From contig CAVZRO010000001.1 of assembly GCA_963777625.1 (NCBI GenBank), positions 310,001 through 374,000 of the forward strand: a stretch of DNA of 64,000 nucleotides. The letters run 5' to 3'. The position numbers were made by a program, and so were the translations under genes. The notes under the pieces were generated by a model, which was not told the DNA's origin, ran no database searches, and saw nothing but the letters and a program-made list of their open reading frames with translations. This stretch comes from DATDIC01 sp963777625 (GTDB lineage Bacteria; Pseudomonadota; Alphaproteobacteria; Acetobacterales; Acetobacteraceae). Numbering within the stretch: the first letter of the stretch is position 1; every line of letters begins with the position of its first letter. Positions 25,619-33,791 of this stretch are shown here, piece after piece.

Positions 25619-26722
25619 TCAACCGGAGAACCAATGGAACAGTCCGAAATGCGCCAGATCGTTCCAGGTGGCGAAGATGAACAGCCCGGCCAGCAGCGCC
25701 AGTCCGGCACGAACCCCGTATTCCTGGGCGCGCGGCGGCAACGGTCGTCCCAGTATCGCTTCGCACGCGAAGAACAACAGATGCCCACCATCCAGGACCG
25801 GAATCGGGAACAGGTTGATCAACCCCAGGTTCACCGACAGTACCGCAATGAACGAGATCAGGCTGCCCACGCCCAGCGCTGCCACTTCGCCCGAAAGCTG
25901 TGCGATCCGCAGCGGGCCACCGATATCTCCCGCGCCGTGCCGGCCGGCCAGTATCTGCCCCACGCCGCGCGCGGTCTCGGCCGTCACCTGCCAGGTCTCG
26001 GTCACGCCGGCCCATATCGCCACCGGTACCGAAACGTGCTGGTACATCACCGAACCACCCTCGATCCCCAGCAGACCGATCGTCTGGCCGTCCTGCCGCT
26101 GCGCGCCGGTAACCACCGGCAGGGTCAGGTTGGTGCCGTCGCGGCGGACCTGGACCTGCATCTTCGTATCCGGGCGGGCGGACACGATGCGCTGCAGATC
26201 CGCGAACGTCGCTATCTTGGTGCCGTCGATCGCCTCCACCCGGTCCAACGGCTTTATGCCGGCAACCGCGGCCGCCGAGCCGGGCATCACCCAATTCACC
26301 ACCGGCAAGGTGACGGGCCGTCCGACCACCGAAAACAGGCCGGCGAACAGCACCATCGCCAGCACGAAGTTCGCCGCCGGCCCCGCCGCGACGACGATGG
26401 CACGGGAGAGAACCGATTTTTCCTGGAACGTGCGTCCTGATTGCCAGCTCGCCCGCACCTCGGGCGGAACGTCCTGCGGCCGTTCCTGTCCGTGCAGCTT
26501 CACGTATCCGCCCAGCGGGATCCAGGCCAGCTTCCAGGCGGTGCCCGCCCGATCGGTCCAGGTCATCAACGCCTGTCCGAAGCCGATCGAGAACGCCTCG
26601 ACATGCACGCCGCGCCAGCGCGCCGCGAGGTAATGGCCGAACTCGTGGACGAACACCAGCACGCCAAGCACGACGACAAAGGCGATGACGGTGCGGAACA
26701 ATTCGGGCACTGCGTGGAGCAA
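25619..26722 (-). CDS. rseP: RIP metalloprotease RseP (site-2 protease, M50)
   Basis: A 367-residue inner-membrane protease. The zinc motif HEFGHYLAAR lies in the first membrane segment and the third ligand in NLFPIPVLDGGHLLFF; one PDZ domain (about 130-210) lies between, instead of two in E. coli. It cleaves anti-sigma factors and signal-peptide remnants within the membrane. The start is TTG 26722, supported by AGGA seven bases upstream; no ATG is available before the HExxH helix. Confidence 0.93.
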   Translation of the reverse strand: MLHAVPELFRTVIAFVVVLGVLVFVHEFGHYLAARWRGVHVEAFSIGFGQALMTWTDRAGTAWKLAWIPLGGYVKLHGQERPQDVPPEVRASWQSGRTFQEKSVLSRAIVVAAGPAANFVLAMVLFAGLFSVVGRPVTLPVVNWVMPGSAAAVAGIKPLDRVEAIDGTKIATFADLQRIVSARPDTKMQVQVRRDGTNLTLPVVTGAQRQDGQTIGLLGIEGGSVMYQHVSVPVAIWAGVTETWQVTAETARGVGQILAGRHGAGDIGGPLRIAQLSGEVAALGVGSLISFIAVLSVNLGLINLFPIPVLDGGHLLFFACEAILGRPLPPRAQEYGVRAGLALLAGLFIFATWNDLAHFGLFHWFSG

Positions 26723-26752
26723 CTCGGAATCCTGTTATCTGGTTGTTACCGA

Positions 26753-26793
26753 TAGTCTATCGTACCGTTAGTCTATCATGGCGTTAGTCTATC
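26753..26793. repeat. Three copies of TAGTCTATC at 16-bp spacing
   Basis: TAGTCTATC occurs at 26753, 26769 and 26785, exactly 16 bases apart; the last two units (GTTAGTCTATCATG) match fully. The array covers the dxr stop codon (26792-26794) and the dxr-rseP gap. The first unit forms CGATAG-A-CTATCG, a perfect short dyad. Confidence 0.7.
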
Positions 26794-27967
26794 ATGCAGC
26801 CTGGGCGCTGGCGATGCGCTCGGCCACGCGCCGCGCCGCGGCATCCAGCCCGACAACCTCCTCCAGCGTGTCGGCGGGCGGCGCGCCCATGGCCTCCATC
26901 ACCCGTGCCACCATCACGGCGATGTCCAGGAAACCGATCCGCCGCTCCAGGAAAGCGGCCACGGCGACCTCGTTGGCGGCACTCAGAATGGTGGATGCGC
27001 CGCCACCTGCGCGCAGCGCCTCGCGGGCCAGCCGCAGGGCGGGGAACCGGTCGAGGTCGGGCTCGAAAAAATCCAGCTTCCCCAGCATCGCCAGATCGAG
27101 CCGGCGCGACGTGGTGGCCATCCGCTTTGGCCATGCCAAGGTATGCGCGATCGGGATATGCATGTCCGGCGACCCGAGCTGCGCCAGCACGCTGCCGTCA
27201 TGGTAGCAAACCAGTCCGTGAATGACCGACTGCGGATGCACGAGCACGCCGATCGCGCTTTCGTCCAGCCCGAACAGCCGGGACGCCTCGATCACCTCCA
27301 GCCCCTTGTTCATCAGCGTGGCCGAGTCGATGCTGATCTTGGTGCCCATCGACCAGATCGGGTGCTTCACCGCCATTTCCGGCGTCGCGACCGCCATCTC
27401 CTCCCGCGAGGCACAGCGGAACGGGCCGCCCGAGGCGGTCAGCACAATCCGCTCGACGGCGCTGCGGTTGCCGTCGGCCAATGACTGGAAGATCGCGTTG
27501 TGCTCGGAATCCACCGGTAGCAGGGTGGCTCCCGCCTCCTGCACCGCGCGCAGCATCACGTCGCCGGCACAGACCAGGGCTTCCTTGTTGGCCAGGGCCA
27601 CGAAAGCCCCGCGCCGGATCGCCGCCAGGGTGGCAGCGAGCCCGGCGGCCCCGGTGATCGCCGCCATCGTCCAGTCCGCCGGCAGCGCGCCCGCCGCGAC
27701 CACGGCATCGGGTCCGGCGGCGGCCACGATCCGCGTGCCGGCCAGCGCATCCTTCAGCTCGGCATAAGCGGATTCGTCGCACACCACTGCATGTTCAGCG
27801 CCAAGCTGGATCGCCTGCGCCGCCAGTCGCCTGGCGTTGCGGTTCGCCACCAGCGCCTGCACGCGGAACCGGTCCGGGGCGGCGGCGAGCAACTCGACAG
27901 TCTGCGTCCCCACGCTGCCCGTGCTGCCGAGGATGCTGACTGTCCGCGCCGTGCTGCTCATCGCCAC
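26792..27967 (-). CDS. dxr: 1-deoxy-D-xylulose 5-phosphate reductoisomerase
   Basis: A 391-residue enzyme that makes 2-C-methyl-erythritol 4-phosphate in the MEP isoprenoid pathway. The NADPH loop GSTGSVGTQT is at 12-21; the active-site acids and Ser appear in LPVDSEHNAIFQ and ASGGPFR; KHPIWSMGTKISIDSATLMNKGLE is the flexible-loop and metal region. GTG 27967 has GGAG seven bases upstream; ATG 27961 (ATGA with cdsA) is the alternative. Confidence 0.95.
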   Translation of the reverse strand: MAMSSTARTVSILGSTGSVGTQTVELLAAAPDRFRVQALVANRNARRLAAQAIQLGAEHAVVCDESAYAELKDALAGTRIVAAAGPDAVVAAGALPADWTMAAITGAAGLAATLAAIRRGAFVALANKEALVCAGDVMLRAVQEAGATLLPVDSEHNAIFQSLADGNRSAVERIVLTASGGPFRCASREEMAVATPEMAVKHPIWSMGTKISIDSATLMNKGLEVIEASRLFGLDESAIGVLVHPQSVIHGLVCYHDGSVLAQLGSPDMHIPIAHTLAWPKRMATTSRRLDLAMLGKLDFFEPDLDRFPALRLAREALRAGGGASTILSAANEVAVAAFLERRIGFLDIAVMVARVMEAMGAPPADTLEEVVGLDAAARRVAERIASAQAA

Positions 27968-28653
27968 AGGACTACTCCATGACCGAGCAGAATGGCCAGC
28001 AGCGCAGCCGCCGGGATCGCCGCCAGCGCCGCATCCAGCCGGTCAAGCAGCCCGCCGTGGCCGGGGATGAGATTGCCCGAGTCCTTCACGCCGAAATGCC
28101 GTTTGACCGCGCTTTCCGCCAGATCGCCCAGTTGCCCCACCACGGACAGTCCGGCGGCCACCAGGGCAGCTCGCCCGAATGCCGCCGGACCTGACGCGAT
28201 CAGCCCAACCAGTAACGCCGCGACCAGGCCCCCGGCCGCGCCCGCCCAGGTCTTTCCCGGCGAAATGCGCGGTGCCAGCCTGGCGCCCCCAATCGTCCGG
28301 CCGGCCAGATAGGCGCCGATATCCGTGGCCCAGACCACCAGCAGCACGAAGATGAGATTCGCCCGGCCGACCGTAGGGTCCGCGCGCAGGACAACCATGG
28401 CGAGAATACCGATCCCGATCCACACCAGCCCGGCAATCAGCCATGCCGGCTGCCTGCCGCACAGCCGCGCCCATTCGTAGCTCAGCCCCAATGCCAGTCC
28501 GGCGGCCGCCAGATCGAATACGATTCCGCCCAGCCAGACCAACGCCAGCGCGACCGGCACCAGCACCAGCGACGCCAAAGCGCGCCGGCGGAGGTCCCGC
28601 CACCTTGGGGTGGCCGAGTCGGGTCCGGCGGTGTCAACCGAGACGCGCGCCAA
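27958..28653 (-). CDS. cdsA: Phosphatidate cytidylyltransferase
   Basis: A 231-residue integral membrane enzyme making CDP-diacylglycerol. The family signature is complete near the C-terminus: SAVKRHFGVKDSGNLIPGHGG-LLDRLD. About six hydrophobic helices precede it, and RISPGKTW is the usual cytosolic loop. Its start overlaps the end of uppS by 20 bases. Confidence 0.94.
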   Translation of the reverse strand: MARVSVDTAGPDSATPRWRDLRRRALASLVLVPVALALVWLGGIVFDLAAAGLALGLSYEWARLCGRQPAWLIAGLVWIGIGILAMVVLRADPTVGRANLIFVLLVVWATDIGAYLAGRTIGGARLAPRISPGKTWAGAAGGLVAALLVGLIASGPAAFGRAALVAAGLSVVGQLGDLAESAVKRHFGVKDSGNLIPGHGGLLDRLDAALAAIPAAALLAILLGHGVVLWR

Positions 28654-29377
28654 ACCGTCGCTCCCGGGTGCCGAACTGGGCCAGCGCCGCCAGGAAATCC
28701 TGCTCGGTGAAGTCCGGCCAGAGCACGTCGAGAAACACGAACTCCGCGTACGCGGCCTGCCACAGCAGGAAATTCGACAGGCGCTGCTCGCCCGAGGTGC
28801 GGATCACGAGGTCCGGATCCGGCATGCCGGCCGTCGCCAGGTGTCGCGCCACCGTCGCCTCGTCAATTTGGCCCGGTTCCAGCCGGCCCGCACCGACCTG
28901 CTCGGCGATGGCGCGTACCGCGGCGGCAATCTCGGCCCGGGAACCGTAGGACAGCGCCACCGTCAGGTGCAGCCGCGTGTTACCGCTGGTGGCTTCCTCG
29001 GCGTCGGCGAGCTGCGCCTGGATGTCGGCGTCGAAGCGTTCGCGGTCGCCGATCACCTTCAAACGGACCCCGTTCGCCTTCAGCTCCGCGAGCTCGCTTC
29101 GGACATAGTGCCGCAGCAGGCCGGTCAGATCGGAGACCTCGTTGACCGGACGGCGCCAGTTCTCGCTGCTGAAGGCATACAGCGTAAGCCAGCCGACGCC
29201 GTGATGGATGGCTGCCTCGATGCTGCGCCGCACTGCCTTCGCACCCTCACGGTGGCCGATGGCGCGCGGCAGGTGGTGGGCCGCCGCCCAGCGGCCATTG
29301 CCATCCATGATGATCGCGACATGGGTAGGGGGGCGCGGTTCGGGGGCGCCACCGGCACGGCGGATGCTGGCGCGCAT
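28634..29377 (-). CDS. uppS: Isoprenyl transferase (undecaprenyl diphosphate synthase)
   Basis: A 247-residue cis-prenyltransferase. HVAIIMDGNGRWA holds the catalytic Asp; GHREGAKAVRRS, TLYAFSSENWRRP and DLVIRTSGEQRLSNFLLWQ complete the five family regions. It makes the lipid carrier for peptidoglycan and other envelope polymers. It follows frr by nine bases. Confidence 0.96.
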   Translation of the reverse strand: MRASIRRAGGAPEPRPPTHVAIIMDGNGRWAAAHHLPRAIGHREGAKAVRRSIEAAIHHGVGWLTLYAFSSENWRRPVNEVSDLTGLLRHYVRSELAELKANGVRLKVIGDRERFDADIQAQLADAEEATSGNTRLHLTVALSYGSRAEIAAAVRAIAEQVGAGRLEPGQIDEATVARHLATAGMPDPDLVIRTSGEQRLSNFLLWQAAYAEFVFLDVLWPDFTEQDFLAALAQFGTRERRFGARLG

Positions 29378-29386
29378 GAGCGCCGG

Positions 29387-29956
29387 TCAGACCTGGCGGA
29401 TGTCCTTCTCCTTATCGGTCAGCATGTCGTCCACTTTTTTCACATACTGGTCGGTGAGTTTCTGCACCTCGGTCTGCCAGTCCTTGCCGGCGTCCTCGCC
29501 GATATCGTGCTTCTTCTCGAAGGTCTTGATCTGCTCCATGCCGTCCCGCCGGACGCCGCGCACGGCCACGCGGGTGCCTTCCGCATATTTGTGGGCCGCT
29601 TTGGCCAGCTCGTTCCGTCGTTCCTGCGTGAGCTGCGGGATCGGCACGCGCACGAGCTGCCCATCCGACGCCGGATTGAGGCCGAGCCCGGCATCCCGGA
29701 TCGCCTTCTCGACCGCGCCCACCAGGGACCGGTCCCATACCTGGACCGTGAGCATGCGGGCTTCCGGCACCGCGACCGTGCCCACCTGATTGAGCGGCAT
29801 CTCGTTGCCATAGGCGTGCACACGCACCGGCTCCAGCAAGGCCGGGCTCGCCCGCCCGGTCCGCAGGCCGGCGAATTCGCGCTTCAGCGTGTCCAGCGCG
29901 CCGTCCATGCGACGGCTCAAATCCTGCTTCAACAGGTTCAGATCGGCTGTTGGCAT
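29387..29956 (-). CDS. frr: Ribosome recycling factor
   Basis: A 189-residue RRF, near the usual 185. MDGALDTLKREFAGLRTGRASPALLEPV and the C-terminal VKKVDDMLTDKEKDIRQV (part of the three-helix bundle) are clear. It splits post-termination ribosomes with EF-G. It lies 78 bases downstream of pyrH. Confidence 0.97.
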   Translation of the reverse strand: MPTADLNLLKQDLSRRMDGALDTLKREFAGLRTGRASPALLEPVRVHAYGNEMPLNQVGTVAVPEARMLTVQVWDRSLVGAVEKAIRDAGLGLNPASDGQLVRVPIPQLTQERRNELAKAAHKYAEGTRVAVRGVRRDGMEQIKTFEKKHDIGEDAGKDWQTEVQKLTDQYVKKVDDMLTDKEKDIRQV

Positions 29957-30034
29957 GCCACCTACCTCCCGTCCGGGGTCGTTATTACATCAGCCGGCGT
30001 CGATGCCTCGACCTCGCCGCGTGTCCACCAGCCT

Positions 30035-30763
30035 TTAACATATCCGTTCGACGATTCGGGTGAACCGGCCCTCGCCGCGGACCACGGCGGCGAAGGCGCC
30101 GGGTGCGTGGATGTTGAACACCACGATGGGCAGCCGGTTCTCGCGCGCCAGGCTGATCGCGGCGGCATCCATGACCGCGAGCTGGTTGGCCAGCACGTCC
30201 TGATAGGACAGCTCCTCATAGCGTTCCGCGCGCGGATCACTGCGCGGGTCGGCGGCATAGACGCCGTCCACCTGGGTGCCCTTGAACAGGCCGTCGCATT
30301 CCATTTCCGCGGCGCGCAAGGCCGCGGCCGTGTCGGTGGTGAAGAACGGGTTGCCGGTGCCGGCGGCGAAGATCACGACGCGGCCCTTTTCCATGTGGCG
30401 TTCGGCGCGGCGGCGGATATAGGGCTCGCACACGCTGGCCATGGGGATGGCGGACTGCACGCGGGTGGGCACGCCGCGTTGCTCCAATGCGCCTTGCATG
30501 GCGAGCGCATTCATCACCGTGGCCAGCATGCCGATATAGTCGGCCTGGGCTCGCTCCATGCCGGCGGCAGCCGCGGAGACGCCGCGGAAGATGTTGCCGC
30601 CGCCGATCACGATGCAGACCTGGACGCCCATGGCGGCGACATCGCCGATGTCGGCGGCGATCGCTTTCACCATTTCGTTATCGAGACCATAGTCGCGCCG
30701 CGCCATGAGGGCTTCGCCGGAGAGTTTCAGCAGGACGCGTTTGTAGATGGGCTGTTTGGACAT
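30035..30763 (-). CDS. pyrH: Uridylate kinase
   Basis: A 242-residue UMP kinase of the amino-acid-kinase fold: KRVLLKLSGEALM, VCIVIGGGNIFRG, and the C-terminal nucleotide loop NPFFTTDTAAALRA with DGVYAADPR. ATG 30763 (MSKQPIYKR) matches relatives; the frame continues upstream through unrelated sequence. It is first in the pyrH-frr-uppS-cdsA-dxr-rseP-bamA-skp-lpxD-fabZ run. The usual rpsB-tsf pair upstream is absent; an MNT/HEPN cassette takes that place. Confidence 0.95.
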   Translation of the reverse strand: MSKQPIYKRVLLKLSGEALMARRDYGLDNEMVKAIAADIGDVAAMGVQVCIVIGGGNIFRGVSAAAAGMERAQADYIGMLATVMNALAMQGALEQRGVPTRVQSAIPMASVCEPYIRRRAERHMEKGRVVIFAAGTGNPFFTTDTAAALRAAEMECDGLFKGTQVDGVYAADPRSDPRAERYEELSYQDVLANQLAVMDAAAISLARENRLPIVVFNIHAPGAFAAVVRGEGRFTRIVERIC

Positions 30764-30774
30764 GGGGCTCTCGG

Positions 30775-30825
30775 GCGAGGATTCGCGGGAAGGTAGTGGG
30801 ATGGCGGGGGAAAGGCCAGCTTGGA
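30775..30825. repeat. Direct repeat copy A, in the pyrH leader
   Basis: This 51-bp segment, 12 bases upstream of the pyrH start codon, matches 31703-31753 at 44 of 51 positions in the same orientation. Shared blocks include GAGGATTCGCG and AGTGGGATGG. The two copies bracket the MNT/HEPN pair. Confidence 0.75.
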
Positions 30826-30905
30826 TGGGTGGCCCGTTACTGGCCGAATAGTTCGAACAAGCCTGCGAACTCGCAGCGGAGCCGTGCTTCGGGTACAGTC
30901 GCCGA

Positions 30906-31229
30906 ATGTCTGGTGGGTCACGATCGCGATCCGAGTTGTTGGCGGTGCTGCGGCGCCATGAAGCGGACCTGCGGGCGCGCGGGGTCGACGCGATCACGGT
31001 GTTCGGCTCGATTGCTCGCCACGAGGCGACCACCTCGTCCGATATCGATCTGGCGTTTCGTCCCGCCGCCGACTTTTCCTCGGGGGGATTTGACCACTTC
31101 GGCAAGCTGGAAGCTCTCCGGGAGCACCTGGCGGAGCTTCTCGGGTGCGACGTGGACCTCGTCGAAGAGCCAGCGGTTCGGCCCCGCTTCAGGCGAATTA
31201 TCGCCACGGAAGGCGTGCGTGCCTTCTAG
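30906..31229 (+). CDS. MNT-type minimal nucleotidyltransferase (antitoxin of an MNT/HEPN pair)
   Basis: A 107-residue protein with the full MNT motif FGSIARHEATTSSDIDLAF (GSx10DxD). Known MntA proteins neutralise the partner HEPN ribonuclease by adding AMP to it (type VII toxin-antitoxin). A further acidic residue lies in GCDVDLVEE. The partner gene overlaps its 3' end by 11 bases. The pair is divergent from pyrH and bracketed by a direct repeat. Confidence 0.87.
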   Translation: MSGGSRSRSELLAVLRRHEADLRARGVDAITVFGSIARHEATTSSDIDLAFRPAADFSSGGFDHFGKLEALREHLAELLGCDVDLVEEPAVRPRFRRIIATEGVRAF

Positions 31230-31605
31230 CCGCCCGGCTGTCCGCCTCCGGGATATCCTGGACAATATTCGTCTGATCCAAAGCTACCTGGAGGGGATGG
31301 ATCGCTCGGAGTTTGAGGCTGACAGCCGGACCCGAGACGCCGTGGAGCGATGCCTTGAGCGCATTAGCGAAGCAGCGACAAAACTGGGTGCGGACGCCGA
31401 GCGGCTTGCACCGGGGCCGCCGTGGCGGGCCGTCCAGTCGTTCGGGAATGCACTCCGGCACGCCTATGATCAAATCGACCCGGTCCGTATCTGGGAGATC
31501 GTGTGTCGGGACCTGCCGCTGCTCGCATCCACGGTTAGCATCGCGCTGCAAGGGCTTGAACGTGAAGCCGGCCGAGAGGGGGATGAGGGCCAAGTTTCCG
31601 GTTAA
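31219..31605 (+). CDS. HEPN-domain protein, HepT-like (toxin of an MNT/HEPN pair)
   Basis: A 128-residue all-helical DUF86/HepT-like protein. RLRDILDNIRLIQSYLEGMDRSEF opens the domain and the active-site motif is GNALRHAYD (R-x-x-x-H spacing differs from the RNxxxH of the best-known HepT; this GN-xLRH form occurs in one DUF86 branch). HEPN toxins cut RNA. The start is GTG 31219, with GGAAGG upstream, inside the 3' end of the MNT gene. Predicted type VII toxin. Confidence 0.85.
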   Translation: MPSSRPAVRLRDILDNIRLIQSYLEGMDRSEFEADSRTRDAVERCLERISEAATKLGADAERLAPGPPWRAVQSFGNALRHAYDQIDPVRIWEIVCRDLPLLASTVSIALQGLEREAGREGDEGQVSG

Positions 31606-31702
31606 CAGTCTCCGGCTGACTTGGAACGCTGGAAACGTCCATATATCGATCCGCGGCAACGTCTTCGACAGGCAGCAGATCATAGCTTCGCCGCTACCTT
31701 CA

Positions 31703-31753
31703 GTGAGGATTCGCGAGAAGGGAGTGGGATGGAGGGGGACAGACCAGCGTGGA
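31703..31753. repeat. Direct repeat copy B, downstream of the HEPN gene
   Basis: Matches the pyrH-leader segment at 30775-30825 at 44 of 51 positions. It marks the far border of the MNT/HEPN cassette. Confidence 0.75.
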
Positions 31754-31818
31754 GGAGACGGGTGGGATGTACAATGGGTTGATTTGCGATGTGTCTCAGC
31801 GATGGGGTGCAGTCCAGG

Positions 31819-31955
31819 GGTTTGGGCGCCGGCAGATGTACATCGGTGGGGTTTGGGGCGGCGGCGGATGTACATCGGCGGGGTTTGGGGCGTCGTGGGG
31901 TGTACATCTGGGCTTTTTGGGGCGTCGGTGGATGTACATCTGGGCGCTTTGGGCC
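31819..31955. repeat. Four 32-bp tandem units with a GATGTACATC palindromic core
   Basis: The cores lie at 31835, 31867, 31899 (GGTGTACATC) and 31931, exactly 32 bases apart. Between them is a G-rich spacer of the form GGGGTTTGGGGCGNCGG. GATGTACATC is a perfect 10-bp palindrome. The even 32-bp spacing is about three helical turns, so all cores would face the same side of the DNA, as in a multi-site operator or iteron array. Confidence 0.8.
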
Positions 31956-32176
31956 GCCGGGTGCGTAGCAGAGACCATTATCCAGAGCCACTTCAGCGTG
32001 TGATTGAAATCTCGTTGCGGGGGGCTGTGGCTGGTGTTCCGAACATCCGGACGTTCGATTGGGGTTCGTGCAGCCTTGCACGGTCGGCATCGGAGAAGGG
32101 TTCTTGGTGCCTGGTATTTTCGCTCTGTCACAGTAAGCTATAATTCAACCTCACTCACTGTCGCTAAGATGACATT

Positions 32177-32200
32177 TAGTGGTTGCATAATTAACCACTA
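32177..32200. promoter_or_regulatory. Inverted repeat upstream of an orphan gene
   Basis: TAGTGGTT (32177-32184) and AACCACTA (32193-32200) are perfect arms around an AT-rich eight-base centre, 17 bases before the ATG at 32218. An operator is the simplest reading. Confidence 0.45.
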
Positions 32201-32217
32201 GACGTGTCGAATACGCC

Positions 32218-32796
32218 ATGAAGTCGACATTGCAATCTCAGCAATACCAGCGCAAGTTACCCGCTCTCCGGAACGGGAGGCTCCGAATAATGCGAAGTGC
32301 CCGAAGCTATGAATTCCCCGGCATGCAACCGATCGTTCGTGTAATTAATAAGCCGGACGAGGTGGTCTCGATGTTTGACGAGACTACGGGCAAATCGCGA
32401 TTCGTTAGAGCTGTAGAGACCATTCCCGCGGAAGGTCGCCAAGCTCTCGAATTGAGCAACGTAGGAGCGTTCCTGCACGTTAGAACAGTCGTTCTGGTCG
32501 GTCAGATGCCAGCCGATCTCTGGCCGGACGTGAAGGCCCGCTTCTTCTTCGACGCACCGACCGCGAGTTGGCGGACGTGCTTCTTCGTTCCACGGACCCT
32601 GAAGGTTAATCGGCAGGAGCAACGTCGCTCGCAACGGAACCGCGACGCGGCTGGACCGAACATCGCGACAGGGATCGGCATGATCGAGGGTCGTCGAGCC
32701 GTGGATAAGCTGGCAAGAGTCGTTACAAGTGGCGACGCGAACGAGTCAGCATCCACTTCCGACCGAGTTCGAGACTTTCGGCATGACGCAGAATGA
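32218..32796 (+). CDS. Hypothetical protein, unrecognised
   Basis: A 192-residue protein that I cannot place in a family. The middle (about 38-128) looks folded: PIVRVINKPDEVVSMFDE, ELSNVGAFLHVRTVVLVGQM and TASWRTCFFVPRT alternate hydrophobic strands. The C-terminus is charged and probably flexible. Codon use is less GC-rich than the core genes around, which fits recent acquisition. A second small gene begins inside its last codons (32783), which suggests coupling. Starts further in (32293) are possible. Confidence 0.45.
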   Translation: MKSTLQSQQYQRKLPALRNGRLRIMRSARSYEFPGMQPIVRVINKPDEVVSMFDETTGKSRFVRAVETIPAEGRQALELSNVGAFLHVRTVVLVGQMPADLWPDVKARFFFDAPTASWRTCFFVPRTLKVNRQEQRRSQRNRDAAGPNIATGIGMIEGRRAVDKLARVVTSGDANESASTSDRVRDFRHDAE

Positions 32797-32989
32797 ATAC
32801 TGTCGGCGGCTATACGATGCGGCAGAAGCTTTCTACTTCGCAGGCATCCTCACATCTCTGCCGTTCGACGCGGCCAAGGAGTCTGGGCAACGCGACCTAT
32901 CGAGCGCAGCAAGTGCGATGGTTAGCGGGGGCATGAGACTAAATCAACTTGGCGCCCCTCCACTCGTGAATTTTGCCCTTTCCATATAG
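32783..32989 (+). CDS. Small hypothetical protein coupled to the gene before it
   Basis: A 68-residue protein starting MTQNEYCRRLYDAAEAFYFAGI; its ATG lies 14 bases before the end of the preceding frame. It has an amphipathic helical start and no recognised domain. It could be a partner of the preceding orphan. Its last codons overlap a possible opposite-strand frame, so at most one of those two is real. Confidence 0.35.
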   Translation: MTQNEYCRRLYDAAEAFYFAGILTSLPFDAAKESGQRDLSSAASAMVSGGMRLNQLGAPPLVNFALSI

Positions 32990-33181
32990 CTCTACATAAA
33001 GCTGTTGCGGCATTTTAGGGTTGAGGCGAAGGTTTTCGAGGAGTGGCGGTATGCCTACGAAAAGGAATTTCTCTGCTCCTCTAGGGATACCCCTGTTCAC
33101 GCTCGCCAATGCATTTCGCAGTGCGATCACGGATTTGCATCCTGATATGACCAGTGCCTTCGTTGGTAGTCGAGATCCCAA
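32939..33181 (-). CDS. Possible small protein on the minus strand, weak
   Basis: An 80-residue frame starting at TTG. Its composition is plausible for a protein (ENLRLNPKMPQQLYVELYGKGKIHEW), but there is no family match that I recognise, and it overlaps the plus-strand small gene by 51 bases. Listed because otherwise 32990-33212 would be blank. Confidence 0.2.
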   Translation of the reverse strand: MGSRLPTKALVISGCKSVIALRNALASVNRGIPRGAEKFLFVGIPPLLENLRLNPKMPQQLYVELYGKGKIHEWRGAKLI

Positions 33182-33212
33182 AAATACATCAGCCTGAGGG
33201 AAACACTGTCAG

Positions 33213-33791
33213 GTGGGAATCTTTACGTCGTCAAACCGCCGCGCCGAGCAAACGGCACTGATTCAGGGGCAGGCAGGCGCCAAAAGATTGCGCATGTTCC
33301 TGCCTATCGTAGCCGCCGGTCTGGAGTCCGAGGGCTACAGTTACGCTAAGCGCGCGATCTGCGTGCTTGTGGCAATAGCCGGATGGCCTTCCCTCGTGAC
33401 GTTCATATATCAACTCGGCAGTGTTGAATGCGACATGGCCACCATCACCAATGAGCAAGAGGGACGGCGCGCGGATCGCGCCTTCGCCGTAACTGCGGCA
33501 CGCCTGATATTCAAAGCATACAGCGAACCCGTCACACTTGCTGATTTGCAAGACATGAAGACTGTGGCCTGCATGCTGATGGTGTGGTGGGGCCTTACTG
33601 CCGAGCCGCCACATCCCCTCGTCGGCCTCATGCAGCAGTTTGGCGGCCACCCCTTCAAAACGGACAATGTTCGGGAGGTAGAGCGTCGCTTTGGTCAAAT
33701 CCGTAGTTGCATCACATCAGAGGCGCAAAAGTTGTGGCGGAAGGCCGAGCACGAAATGAGCATATACGGCAACGGACCGCCAGCAGCATAA
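33213..33791 (+). CDS. Hypothetical protein, unrecognised
   Basis: A 192-residue mostly helical protein. A hydrophobic stretch at about 48-67 (AICVLVAIAGWPSLVTFIYQL) might be a membrane segment or a buried helix; TMACML-type helices follow near 118 (VACMLMVWWGLTAEPPHPL). The C-terminus is charged (RREVERRFGQIR-like). Start is GTG 33213 with only a distant GAGGG. No domain is recognised. It belongs to the lower-GC accessory patch. Confidence 0.5.
   Translation: MGIFTSSNRRAEQTALIQGQAGAKRLRMFLPIVAAGLESEGYSYAKRAICVLVAIAGWPSLVTFIYQLGSVECDMATITNEQEGRRADRAFAVTAARLIFKAYSEPVTLADLQDMKTVACMLMVWWGLTAEPPHPLVGLMQQFGGHPFKTDNVREVERRFGQIRSCITSEAQKLWRKAEHEMSIYGNGPPAA

Larger units (their letters stand above)
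31606..32217. other. Non-coding stretch holding direct repeat B, a 32-bp tandem array and a dyad
   Basis: No convincing gene is seen in these 612 bases. Frames cross the tandem array, whose 32-bp period is not a multiple of three, so no protein repeat is encoded. Contents are direct repeat B (31703-31753), the array (31819-31955) and an inverted repeat (32177-32200). GC content falls toward the right end. Confidence 0.6.

Noticed and set aside
30775..31753. Treating the pyrH-leader repeat as an attachment-site pair of an integrative element
   Set aside because: No integrase or recombinase gene lies between the copies and neither copy is in a tRNA gene.
31819..31955. Reading the 32-bp array as a CRISPR
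   Set aside because: The units are continuous with no unique spacers, and no cas gene is present.
32939..33181. Opposite-strand small gene as a confident antitoxin
   Set aside because: It overlaps another small frame, starts with TTG without a ribosome-binding site and has no recognised domain; it is listed only with low confidence.
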